DNA from: CAVZVW01 sp963778845
Lineage (GTDB): Bacteria; Actinomycetota; Actinomycetes; Actinomycetales; Kineosporiaceae
Assembly (NCBI GenBank): GCA_963778845.1
Contig: CAVZVW010000001.1
Coordinates: forward strand, 186,001-250,000
Direction: 5' to 3'
DNA length: 64,000 bases
In this document: positions 1 to 7,815 of the stretch, in pieces
How the letters are laid out: each line of letters starts with the position of its first letter
Numbering within the stretch: position 1 is the stretch's first letter
Made by a program: the position numbers and the translations under genes
The notes under the pieces: model-generated
Seen by the model: the letters and a program-made list of their open reading frames with translations, nothing else
What the model was told of the DNA's origin: nothing
The model's database searches: none

Positions 1-403
1 CGTCGTAGGTCGTCATCACGTGCGGCCGGAACCGGCGCACGAGGCGCACGAGCGGGGCCGCCGCCGTCGCGAGGGCCTCCAGGGCGAAGCAGCCCTCGGG
101 CAGCGGGGGCAGCGGGTCGCCCTCCGGCAGGCCCGAGTCGACGAAGCCGAGCCACTCGTGCTGGACACCGAGCACCTCGACCGCGCGCGCCATCTCGTGC
201 CGGCGGAACTCGGCGATGTCGCGCAGCACGTCGGGGTCGTGCTGCAGAGCGGGGTTGAGGACGTCGCCGCGCTCGCCTCCCGTACAGCTGACCACCAGGA
301 CGTCGGCGCCTTCGGCCACGTAACGCGCCATGGTCGCCGCACCCTTGCTGGACTCGTCGTCCGGATGTGCGTGCACCGCCATGAGCCGCAGTCGATCACC
401 CAC
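1..403 (-). CDS. mca: Mycothiol S-conjugate amidase, N-terminal part (cut by left edge)
   Basis: Zinc-dependent LmbE/PIG-L deacetylase that cleaves mycothiol S-conjugates during detoxification in actinobacteria. The reading frame starts at a GTG whose complement is 401-403 and encodes MAVHAHPDDES near residues 8-18, the AHPDDE metal-binding motif that opens this family, followed by GGERGDVLNP and an H-E/W-L-G-F-VDSGL stretch typical of Mca/MshB. About 134 residues are present; the C-terminal half lies outside the window. A GGAGG-like ribosome site precedes the GTG. It is divergent from the DUF4307 gene and greA, the same trio found around mca in mycobacteria (established order). MshB is the close paralogue; the neighbours favour Mca. 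Confidence 0.88.
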   Translation of the reverse strand, partial: MGDRLRLMAVHAHPDDESSKGAATMARYVAEGADVLVVSCTGGERGDVLNPALQHDPDVLRDIAEFRRHEMARAVEVLGVQHEWLGFVDSGLPEGDPLPPLPEGCFALEALATAAAPLVRLVRRFRPHVMTTYD

Positions 404-426
404 CTGAGCCGTGCCTCCTCGGTCTC

Positions 427-486
427 GTCCCGCTGCCGTCTGTCCCGCTGCCGTCTGCCCTGTTGCCGTGTCGTCCCGCTGCCGCG
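427..486. repeat. 15-bp tandem repeat in the mca/DUF4307 intergenic region
   Basis: Two exact copies of GTCCCGCTGCCGTCT (427-456) are followed by two degenerate copies to about 486. It lies in the 228-bp divergent spacer that must hold both promoters. I see no other recognisable site there. Confidence 0.6.
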
Positions 487-631
487 TACCCGTGGGGGAC
501 AATCATCGTCGACGCCTCCGCCCGGGGCAGGCACCCGCGCGCGATCACTGGTGGGCACCACACGTTCCGAGCACCAGCCGATCACGCATCGCTGCGCACG
601 GCCAGCCGGGACGAAAGCCGAAGGAGGGCAG

Positions 632-1015
632 ATGGGCACCGGACACGTCGAGGAGCGCTACGGGCGCACCACCCCGCGCCGCAGCGTGGTCGTGGCACTC
701 GCCGCGGCGTTGTGCCTCCTGGCTGTCGGGTGGGCCGCCTGGGCGGCGTGGTCCGGCCGCAACCAGGTGCACTGGCAGGACGTCGCCTTCGACGTCTCGG
801 CGAACGCGCACGCCGGCCTGACCTTCGACGTCACGCTGCGTCCCGGAACGACGACGGTGTGCACGGTGCACGCCCTCAACCGCGCCTTCGCCGAGGTCGG
901 CCGGATGGACGTGCCGGTCGGCCCGTCCACGGCCAGGACCGTCCGGAGGAGCGTCGTGATCGCAACGAGTGAGCAGGCGGTCACAGCCGTGGTGAAGCGT
1001 TGCTCCGGAGGCTGA
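632..1015 (+). CDS. DUF4307 membrane-anchored protein
   Basis: A 127-residue protein of the DUF4307 family, small actinobacterial envelope proteins of unknown function. Residues about 17-40 form one transmembrane helix (VVVALAAALCLLAVGWAAWA) after a short positive N-terminus, and the rest is predicted to be outside the membrane. That domain contains the W-x-D-V/FDV and VCTVHALN segments typical of the family and a Cys near the C-terminus. The ATG at 632 is chosen over longer in-frame starts because AAGGAGGG sits 5-8 bp upstream and the family begins here. Its position between mca and greA matches the mycobacterial order. Function is not known. Confidence 0.85.
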   Translation: MGTGHVEERYGRTTPRRSVVVALAAALCLLAVGWAAWAAWSGRNQVHWQDVAFDVSANAHAGLTFDVTLRPGTTTVCTVHALNRAFAEVGRMDVPVGPSTARTVRRSVVIATSEQAVTAVVKRCSGG

Positions 1016-1325
1016 CCCGACCCGTCCGTAGGCGCACCGGCCAGTCCGAAGGCGCACCGGCCATCCCCGGGCGCACCTGACAGGTGCCTGAGACACTCCT
1101 CACGGCGCCCGGCGGGTGAGGCCCGGGCCAGGCGGACCCCGTCTTGGTAGGCTTCTCCCTTCACTTCCTCACGCGTCATTCCACGACGCGCCATTACCAC
1201 CGCGCACCACCTCTCCACCGCCACCCCTGGCCCTGACCGGCCTGGGCCAGTACGGGTGAGCCCCCCCCGGTCGCCCGAGATCACCGGTGCACCGACCTCC
1301 GGTGCGCCGCAGGACGGAGCCCGCC
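1016..1325. other. 310-bp spacer upstream of greA
   Basis: It contains a short direct repeat (AGGCGCACCGGCCA twice between about 1030 and 1063, with a third partial copy) just after the DUF4307 stop, and presumably the greA promoter. I see no clear terminator hairpin with a T-run and no convincing ORF. Confidence 0.4.
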
Positions 1326-1820
1326 GTGACCGAGACCAGCGCAAGCGTCACCTGGTTGACCCAGGAGGCCCACGACCGGCTCAAGGCCGAGCTGGACCAC
1401 CTCTCGGGTCCCGGCCGCACCGAGATCTCGAAGAAGATCGAGGCCGCCCGCGAGGAGGGCGACCTCCGGGAGAACGGCGGCTACCACGCGGCCAAGGAAG
1501 AGCAGGGCAAGCAGGAGGCCCGCATCCGCCAGCTGCGTCAGCTGCTCGAGCGGGCCCAGGTGGGCGAGGCGCCGGTCTCGGCCGACGGCAGCATCACCCC
1601 CGGCATGGTGGTCACCGCGGAGATCGCCGGCGAGGAGACCGTGTTCCTGCTCGGCAGCCGCGAGGTCAGCGGAGACACCGACCTCGACGTCTACAGCGAG
1701 AAGAGCCCGTTGGGCACCGCCATCATCGGCCGCAAGGCCGGTGACTCGACCCACTACGTCGCGCCCAACGGCAAGGAGATCCCGGTGCGGATCCTGGCCG
1801 CCAAGCCCTTCGGTACCTGA
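1326..1820 (+). CDS. greA: Transcription elongation factor GreA
   Basis: GreA enters the RNA polymerase secondary channel and stimulates cleavage of backtracked transcripts. The 164-residue product has the N-terminal coiled coil (about residues 8-80) with the acidic tip in REEGDLRENGGYHAA, the hallmark of the family, then the C-terminal FKBP-like domain ending in VYSEKSPLG and PNGKEIPV. Length is normal. The GTG at 1326 is preferred to a start 39 bp upstream because mycobacterial GreA begins at the equivalent residue and AGGACGGAG lies just ahead of it. Transcribed in the same direction as the DUF4307 gene but about 310 bp downstream. Confidence 0.95.
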   Translation: MTETSASVTWLTQEAHDRLKAELDHLSGPGRTEISKKIEAAREEGDLRENGGYHAAKEEQGKQEARIRQLRQLLERAQVGEAPVSADGSITPGMVVTAEIAGEETVFLLGSREVSGDTDLDVYSEKSPLGTAIIGRKAGDSTHYVAPNGKEIPVRILAAKPFGT

Positions 1821-1862
1821 ACGGACGACCCGACCGGGCGGACCGAGCGGCAGTCACACCCC

Positions 1863-2729
1863 TCAGCGGGTGGCGGCCCGCTTGTACCGCGACACGGCCA
1901 GGGGCACGAAGACCACCAGGATGACCGCGATCCAGAACAGCGACACCCCCACCGGGTGCTGGCTGGGGAAGCGCGTGCCGTCCGGCGGCACCCCCGTGGG
2001 GATGTTGCCGAACAGCGTGCGCAAGGCCAGCGCGACGGTCGAGATCGGGTTCCACTCGGCGATCGGTTGCAACCACGACGGCATGGACTGCAGCGGGACG
2101 AAGGCGTTGGAGACGAACGTCACGGGGAACAGCCAGATGAGGCCGGCCGACTGCGCCACCTCGACCGAGCGCACAGCCAACCCGATCGTCGCCGCCACCC
2201 AGCTCATGGCGTAGGCGAAGAGCAGCACGAGCACATAGGCGCCCAGAGCCTGGCCGAGCGACGAACGGATGCGCCACCCCACGAGCAACCCGCAGACCGA
2301 CATCACGACGAGCACGATGCCGTTGTTCACCAGGTCACTCGTGGTGCGCCCGGTGAGAACGGCCGACCGGGCCATCGGCAGGGACCGGAAGCGGTCGATG
2401 ATCCCCTTCTGGACGTCGTCGGCCAGGCCGATCGCCGTCGTCGCCGACCCGAAGGCCATGGTCTGCACGAAGATCCCGCCCATCAGGAACTCGCGGTAGT
2501 TCAGGCCGGGCACCTGGATCGCGCCGCCGAAGACGAACGCGAACAGCAGCACGAACATCACGGGCTGGATCGTCGTGAAGATCAGCAGATCGGGGACGCG
2601 CCTGATCTTGGTGAGGTTCCGCCTTGCCACCACCCACCCGTCGGCCAACGCCAGGCCCAGCGCCGTCGAGCGTCCCGGGTCGGAGCCCGCCCCCGGACCG
2701 ACGCCGGCGTTCAGCGAGCCCTCGCTCAT
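1863..2729 (-). CDS. ABC-2 type permease of a DrrAB-like exporter
   Basis: Membrane subunit of an ABC exporter of the daunorubicin-resistance (DrrB) type, 288 residues. Six hydrophobic segments are visible, with the ABC-2 signature region AQSAGLIWLFPVTFVSNAFVP around residue 205-225 and N-P-I-S just before the last helices. The start ATG overlaps the stop of the upstream ATPase gene by 4 bp (ATGA), so translation is coupled and the two form one transporter. Substrate is unknown; relatives export polyketides, lipids or antibiotics, and no biosynthetic cluster is visible here. Confidence 0.9.
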   Translation of the reverse strand: MSEGSLNAGVGPGAGSDPGRSTALGLALADGWVVARRNLTKIRRVPDLLIFTTIQPVMFVLLFAFVFGGAIQVPGLNYREFLMGGIFVQTMAFGSATTAIGLADDVQKGIIDRFRSLPMARSAVLTGRTTSDLVNNGIVLVVMSVCGLLVGWRIRSSLGQALGAYVLVLLFAYAMSWVAATIGLAVRSVEVAQSAGLIWLFPVTFVSNAFVPLQSMPSWLQPIAEWNPISTVALALRTLFGNIPTGVPPDGTRFPSQHPVGVSLFWIAVILVVFVPLAVSRYKRAATR

Positions 2730-3712
2730 CGCGCACCCTCGCCGTCGAGCACGCCCTCGCCGTCGAGAACGGCGTGGCCGGTGAGGCTGAGGAAGACGTC
2801 GTCGAGCGTGGGACGGCGCACGGCGACGTCCGTGACGACCACGCCCTCGGCGTCCAGACCCCGCAGGGCGTTCACGAGCACGGTGGCCGCGGGGACGTCG
2901 GCGGAGACCGTGACCGTGACGGTCCTCGTATGCACCTCGACCTTGGGTGCGGCCACGCCCACGCTCGCGAGCACGGACCGGGCGACGTCCAGCCGCGTCG
3001 CGTCGGAGACCACCACCTCGACGACCTCCCCACCCACCTGAGCCTTGAGCTCGTCCGCCGTTCCCGAGGCGATGACCTTTCCGTGGTCGACCACGACGAT
3101 GAGGTCCGCGAGGCGGTCGGCCTCCTCGAGGTACTGCGTCGTGAGCAGCACCGTCGTGCCGCCGGCGACGAGGTCGGCCAGCACCTGCCACATCTCGCTG
3201 CGCCCCCGCGGGTCCAGGCCCGTCGTCGGCTCGTCGAGGAAGAGCACCTGGGGGCGGGCGACCAGAGCCCCCGCCAGGTCGAGGCGGCGGCGCATGCCTC
3301 CGGAGTACGTCTTCACCGTCCGGTCGGCGGCGTCCTCCAGCCGGAACTGCGCGAGCAGGTCGCGGGCTCGGCTGCGGGACTGCTCGCGGCCCAGGTGGTA
3401 CAGCCGTCCGACCATGTCGAGGTTCTCGAAGCCCGTCAGGTGCTCGTCGACGGCCGCGTACTGGCCCGAGAGCCCGATGAGCCGCCGCACGCGCTGCGGG
3501 TGCCGCAGGACGTCGATGCCCGCGACCTCGGCGTGCCCGGAGTCCGGGCGCAGCAGCGTGGTCAGCACGCGCACGCAGGTCGTCTTGCCGGCACCGTTCG
3601 GCCCGAGCACCCCGAGCACGCTCCCGGCGGCGACCTCGATGTCGAGCCCGTCGAGGGCCCGGATGGCGCCGTAGGTCTTCACCAGCGACTCGGCGCGGAC
3701 GGCAGGCGTCAT
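2726..3712 (-). CDS. ABC transporter ATP-binding protein, DrrA-like
   Basis: ATPase subunit of the exporter completed by the following permease; 328 residues. Walker A GPNGAGKT at residues 37-44, signature YSGGM at 136-140, Walker B VLFLDEP at 156-162, then a C-terminal extension of about 100 residues typical of DrrA. The ATG at 3712 is the family start. Remarkably, the reading frame stays open upstream into the AI-2E permease gene, so a 947-residue ORF exists; I interpret that as a frameshift in the tail of the permease gene, not a fusion protein (see findings). Confidence 0.92.
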   Translation of the reverse strand: MTPAVRAESLVKTYGAIRALDGLDIEVAAGSVLGVLGPNGAGKTTCVRVLTTLLRPDSGHAEVAGIDVLRHPQRVRRLIGLSGQYAAVDEHLTGFENLDMVGRLYHLGREQSRSRARDLLAQFRLEDAADRTVKTYSGGMRRRLDLAGALVARPQVLFLDEPTTGLDPRGRSEMWQVLADLVAGGTTVLLTTQYLEEADRLADLIVVVDHGKVIASGTADELKAQVGGEVVEVVVSDATRLDVARSVLASVGVAAPKVEVHTRTVTVTVSADVPAATVLVNALRGLDAEGVVVTDVAVRRPTLDDVFLSLTGHAVLDGEGVLDGEGAR

Positions 3713-3717
3713 GATCC

Positions 3718-4993
3718 CTACCCTCGGGCAGGCGAGGCGGCCGCGCCACCGCTGGCCGAGCCGGCGCCGTCCGGACCGGTACCGTCCGGACCGGCGCCGC
3801 CCGGATCCGGTGCCGTCTGGCCCGGCAGCCGGGTCGGCCCCCTCGACCGGCGCAGGGGTGTCCCCGACGCGCCCTGCCAGCTCGGCCTCGTCCGACGACC
3901 AGCTCCTGTCCTGGTCGTCGTCGGCCTCCCCCGAGGCCAGGTACTTCGCCACCACGTTGGCCACCGCCGCGAGCGGCACGGCGAAGAGGCCGCCGACGAT
4001 CCCAGCGACGAGCACACCGGCCCCGATCGCCAGGATCACCCCCAGCGGGTGCACGCGCACCGCGTGACCCATGAGGAAGGGCTGCAGCACGTGCGACTCG
4101 ACCTGCTGCACCGCCAGGACGGCCCCGAGCATCAGCAGCGCGATCACCGGACCCTTGGCCACGAGCGCCACGAGAACGGCCACGATGCCGGACACGAACG
4201 CACCGATGATGGGCACGAACGCGCCCAGGAACACCAGGACGCCGAGCGGCAGGGCCAGGGGGACACCGAGGATCGCCGCAGCGACCGCGACACCGAGGCC
4301 GTCGGTGAACGCGACGATCACGGTGGCCCGCACGTAGGCGGTGAGCGTCGTCCAGGCGCGGCGGCCGGCGCCGTCCGCGCGCACCCGGGCGTGACGGGGG
4401 AACAGACCGACGACCCAGGCCCAGATCCGCTCTCCGCCGGAGAGGAAGAAGAAGGTGCTGAACAAGGCGATGAAGAACCCGGTGACGATGTCGAGGGCCG
4501 TCGACGTCGCCTGCACGGCTCCGGAGACCACCTGGCCGGAGTTGGACTTCAGCTGCGCGGTGCCGCGGTCGACGATCCCGCCGATCTGGGCGCTGGTGAG
4601 GTGGAGGGGGGATGTCGCCAGCCGGGCTTGGACGTCGTGCCAGCCCTCGATCGCCTGGTCGCGCAGGGCGGGGAAGCCGGTCGCCACCTGCTGCCCGATG
4701 AGCGTCACCAAGCCGCTGATCACGAGCAGCGCCAGGAGGATCGTGAGGAACGCTGCCAACCCGCGGGGCAGCCCGCGCCCCCCAGGTCGGCGCGCCAGCC
4801 GGTCCACGACCGGGCGCAGGAGGGCGGACAGCAGCAGGCCCACCAGCACGGGGACCACGAGCACCTTGAAGCGCGAGAGGAGCAGGAGGAGCAGGTAGAT
4901 GCCACCGCCGATGGTCACGACGCGCCAGGTCCACCCGGCAGCGGCGCGCAGACCCACCGGCACCAGGTGGTCGTCGTTCGGGGTCGCCCTCAT
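3718..4993 (-). CDS. AI-2E family transporter, frameshifted near its C-terminus
   Basis: Polytopic membrane protein of the AI-2E/PerM family (DUF20), putative exporter or permease. Eight or so hydrophobic segments are visible, including the conserved region around PIIGAFVSG and the late VQQVESHVLQPFLMG segment. The ATG at 4993 overlaps the upstream gene's TGA by 4 bp. In the frame that encodes the family domain, no stop occurs before the ABC ATPase. In the neighbouring frame the tail becomes rich in Gly/Pro/Asp/Ala and ends at a TAG (3718-3720), 5 bp before the ATPase ATG. A single indel near 3780-3840, within a CCGTCCGGACCGG-like repeat, would reconcile these. Substrate unknown. Confidence 0.85.
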
Positions 4994-6423
4994 CCGCCCA
5001 TCCTCCCCCTCGCGCTCTCCGCCCTTCGCCGTCGCCCGCCGAGCCCCGCCGCGCGAGGCGGCCGGGCGCCGTCCGGGACCACATCGACCAGCCCCTCGGC
5101 CGCCAGGCGCGCCGCCGACACGGGCACCTCGGCAGCGAGCAGCCCGGCAGCGAAGAGCACGTACCGGGCGTCGACGGCCAGCCGAGCCCGCTCGGGGACC
5201 TTCCACCCGCCCGCGTGGTCGGTCGTCACGGGCGAGAGCACCTGCGCTCTCACAACGGCCGAGTTGTGCCGCAGCACCCCGCCACTGCCGACGACCAGCC
5301 CCACGTCGCGCAGCGGACGGGCGGCGGCCGACGGGGAGGCGGGGCGCGCGTGGCGGCGGACCGCGACCGTGACGGCCAGCTCCGCCAGGCGCGCGTCGTC
5401 CCGAGGATCCTCGGGCACGAACCCGGGCTCGCTGGCACAGGCGCGGGCATAGGCGAGCAGCGGGTCGACCTCCGGCTCGTCGAGCAGGTACTCCGCGCGG
5501 GCCGCGTCCACGATCCCCGGTGCGCCCCAGCGCATGCCGAGGTCGCCCTCGACGGTTCGGGCCCGCCACATCGTCGCGACCACCTCGCGGCGCGGTCGCG
5601 CGTCGTCGCCCTCCGGGGTGATCACCGAGTAGACGTCGGTCGTCGCGCCGCCGACGTCGACCACCAGCACATCTCCGACTCCGGGCACGCCGGCCCCTGG
5701 GGCGCCGTCGGCCAGCACCTCGACACCCGCGAGCACGGCGTCCGGCGTCGGGGCCCGGACCATGCGGGGGAACGTCGGCCCCCGAGACAGCCCCTTGCCC
5801 CCGATGACATGGCGCAGGAACGCCTCCCGGATCGATGCCCGAGCAGGCATCGGGTCGAGGACCCCGATGCGCGGCAGCACGTTCGCGGCCACCGTGACGA
5901 TGCGCCGCGCGGCCTCGAGCACCGCCTTCGCCTCGTCGGCGACGGCGCCGTTACCGGCCAGGACGATCGGGACCGTGACGCGTGCGCGTGCCAGCCGCAT
6001 CGCGTTGTGCAGCAGCACCTCTGCGTTGCCGCCGTCGGTTCCGCCCACAAGCAGCACCAGGTCCGGGCGGGCTGCCCGCAGGGCGCGCATCCCCCCACCG
6101 TCGAGCAGCCCCGCGTGAACGTGCACGACCTTGCCGCCGGCCGACAACGCCACGCGATGCCCGGCCTCGGCCGTGACCAGCCGCTCGTACCCGACCACCG
6201 CAAGGCGCAGCCCGCCGCCCGCGCTGGAGCACGCCAGGACGTCGCGGGCCCGCGTCCCTGCGACGGCCTCCACGGCGGCCCGCACAGCCGTGACGCCGTC
6301 GAGCACGTCGGTGGCCAGCGTCGTGGGGTGGGATGCGACGGCCAGCAGGCTGCCGTCATCGCGGTCGACGAGGCACGCCTTCGTGAACGTCGAACCGACG
6401 TCGACGCACAGCACCGGATCCAT
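4990..6423 (-). CDS. MutL/GlmL-type protein (adenosylcobalamin mutase reactivase-like)
   Basis: ASKHA-fold ATPase of the MutL family (PF13941), known from the GlmL accessory protein of glutamate mutase. The 477-residue product begins CVDVGSTFTKACLVD, a classic phosphate-binding loop, has VGGTDGGN at about 150, and a second phosphate loop VVDVGGATTDVYS near residue 270. The ATG at 6423 is chosen from these alignments; a GTG 12 bp upstream is possible. No cobalamin-dependent mutase subunit (glmS/glmE or ornithine aminomutase) is in the window, so its partner, if any, is elsewhere. It is the first gene of a run with 4-bp overlaps leading into the AI-2E permease. Confidence 0.82.
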   Translation of the reverse strand: MDPVLCVDVGSTFTKACLVDRDDGSLLAVASHPTTLATDVLDGVTAVRAAVEAVAGTRARDVLACSSAGGGLRLAVVGYERLVTAEAGHRVALSAGGKVVHVHAGLLDGGGMRALRAARPDLVLLVGGTDGGNAEVLLHNAMRLARARVTVPIVLAGNGAVADEAKAVLEAARRIVTVAANVLPRIGVLDPMPARASIREAFLRHVIGGKGLSRGPTFPRMVRAPTPDAVLAGVEVLADGAPGAGVPGVGDVLVVDVGGATTDVYSVITPEGDDARPRREVVATMWRARTVEGDLGMRWGAPGIVDAARAEYLLDEPEVDPLLAYARACASEPGFVPEDPRDDARLAELAVTVAVRRHARPASPSAAARPLRDVGLVVGSGGVLRHNSAVVRAQVLSPVTTDHAGGWKVPERARLAVDARYVLFAAGLLAAEVPVSAARLAAEGLVDVVPDGARPPRAAGLGGRRRRAESARGRMGG

Positions 6424-6539
6424 GGCGAGGATCACCCTACGGCAGGACGGACCGGGGCCTGTCGGGCCCGCGGTCACCACGGCTCCCCGTTCCATGCCGG
6501 GCCCGCAGCCGGTCGATCGGCGGTCACTTAGCGTGGCAT

Positions 6540-6655
6540 CGAGTAACCGAGGGTTTCAATTGCGCACCGAGAGTTTCCTATTTCGGGAAATACGGAATTC
6601 ATTCCCCACATAAGTTTGGCAATATTCTGGAAAATAGATAAGGATGTGGACGCCG
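6540..6655 (+). promoter_or_regulatory. AT-rich promoter region with a tandem ACCGAGNGTTTC site
   Basis: This roughly 115-bp stretch is far richer in A+T than the rest of the window. It carries two direct copies of ACCGAGNGTTTC (6546-6557 and 6566-6577) spaced 20 bp, about two helical turns, which suggests a factor binding the same face of DNA. It lies directly upstream of the c-di-AMP riboswitch and is the likely promoter of the NlpC/P60 gene. I cannot assign -35 and -10 boxes with confidence. From 6424 to 6540 I see nothing. Confidence 0.5.
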
Positions 6656-6668
6656 CGGTGTGACCGGG

Positions 6669-6845
6669 GCCTCCGACCGGGACCGCCGAGTCCCGCCACC
6701 TGGTCGGTGCAAGCAGACCTGTGGCGGGAGTGGGGGATTCGCAAGCACGGCGGGCGCTCGTCACGGGCGCCCTTGGGGTGAAGCCGCAGCTCGCGGCCGG
6801 GCACGACCTCCCGCCCGAACCCGACAGCTCACCTCGCAGGCGTGC
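6669..6845 (+). promoter_or_regulatory. c-di-AMP (ydaO/yuaA) riboswitch
   Basis: Several conserved blocks of the ydaO riboswitch appear in order: GAGTCCCGCC at 6688-6697, a GGCGGGAGTGGGGGATTC region at about 6723-6740, GGGGTGAAGCC at 6775-6785 and CCCGAACCCGACAGCTCACC at 6814-6833, then CGCAGGCG. This is the layout seen ahead of Streptomyces and other actinobacterial rpf and NlpC/P60 genes, where ligand binding represses expression of cell-wall hydrolases. It ends about 14 bp before the start codon, so the ribosome site (GGAGG, 6848-6852) follows the aptamer immediately. Confidence 0.88.
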
Positions 6846-6858
6846 TTGGAGGTTCGCC

Positions 6859-7707
6859 ATGCCCACGCCCGAATCGCTGCCTGCTGCCCCGAGCTCTGCT
6901 GCCCGACGTGCTCCTGAAGCCCGAGATGGTGGTGGACGGACCCCTCACGACGCTTCCGTTGCGGTGCTGGAGCCTGCGGCCGCGTGCGCGGGTGCGCCGG
7001 CCGGCCACACCAGAAGACGCCGCGTCGCCGCCTTCGTGACCCTGTTGATCGCCGCCTCGGCCGGCGCCGTTCAGGCCGCACCGGCGGCCTCGGCGGCCAC
7101 CGCGACGCCGGCCGCCTCAGCCATCCGCTACGCCCTGTCCAAGCTCGGCGACCCGTACAAGTACGGCGCCAAGGGGCCGTCCGCCTTCGACTGCTCGGGC
7201 CTGACGAAGGCCGCGTACGCTGCCGCCGGTATCGCCCTCCCGCGGATATCCCGGGACCAGTACCGGCTGCTGCACAAGGTGCCGCGGTCCGGCGCGCGGC
7301 CGGGCGACCTCGTCTTCTGGGGTACGAGCAAGACCAGCTCTGCGTCGGTCTACCACGTGGCGTTGTACCTCGGCAGCGGGATGATCCTGGATGCCGGCCA
7401 TACCGGAACGGTTGTTCAGGTACGAGCCGTCTGGACGGCGCAGATCATGCCCTACGTGGCTCGACCGTCGACCACACCGATGCTTCTCCCCGTCGAGGTC
7501 GGCTCGGTCGGGGACGACGTGCGCGCCGTCCAACTACGGCTGCGCGCGAACGGCTACGCCGTCTTGGCGAACGGCGCCTACGCGACGCCGACGGCGACGG
7601 CCATCCGCTCGCTGCAGCGGAGGCTGGGAGTGAGCGCAACAGGGCTCGTCGGAGCGGCCACCTGGGGCTACCTCGTGACGCACGGCGTGAGGACACACGT
7701 CTCGTGA
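6859..7707 (+). CDS. NlpC/P60 cell-wall endopeptidase with peptidoglycan-binding domain
   Basis: Exported peptidoglycan hydrolase of 282 residues. An unusually long N-terminus (about 50 residues) precedes an Arg-rich n-region (RRRR at 52-55), a hydrophobic segment and an Ala-rich signal peptide end near residue 80. The NlpC/P60 domain spans about 86-200 with catalytic Cys112 in FDCSGL and His165 in YHVALYLG. A C-terminal PG_binding_1 domain (about 210-278) has G-D-D-VRAVQLRL and LGVSATGLVG. GGAGG lies 6 bp before the ATG at 6859. It stands alone, governed by the c-di-AMP riboswitch, linking hydrolysis of the wall to turgor or osmotic signalling (established for this class; inferred here). Confidence 0.92.
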   Translation: MPTPESLPAAPSSAARRAPEARDGGGRTPHDASVAVLEPAAACAGAPAGHTRRRRVAAFVTLLIAASAGAVQAAPAASAATATPAASAIRYALSKLGDPYKYGAKGPSAFDCSGLTKAAYAAAGIALPRISRDQYRLLHKVPRSGARPGDLVFWGTSKTSSASVYHVALYLGSGMILDAGHTGTVVQVRAVWTAQIMPYVARPSTTPMLLPVEVGSVGDDVRAVQLRLRANGYAVLANGAYATPTATAIRSLQRRLGVSATGLVGAATWGYLVTHGVRTHVS

Positions 7708-7815
7708 CCTAGACCATGGCCCACGCGTGCGCATGACACGTCGCCGCAGCACCGGTCGGCGGGGCCAGCACCGGTCGGCGCAGGACCGGTCGCCTCAGGA
7801 CCGGCTCGAGGAGCC

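Noticed and set aside
1256..1744. An Arg/Pro-rich ORF overlapping greA
   Set aside because: Out-of-frame translation of the greA region.
2624..5452. A 942-residue plus-strand ORF opposite the ABC, AI-2E and MutL genes
   Set aside because: It is the antisense shadow of real genes in GC-rich DNA; its product is rich in R/H/D/E with no domain, and the minus strand has clear families and overlaps.
2726..5569. A 947-residue fusion of AI-2E permease and ABC ATPase
   Set aside because: The fusion starts in an unrelated frame and depends on reading through a Gly/Arg-rich tail; a one-base indel explains it better.
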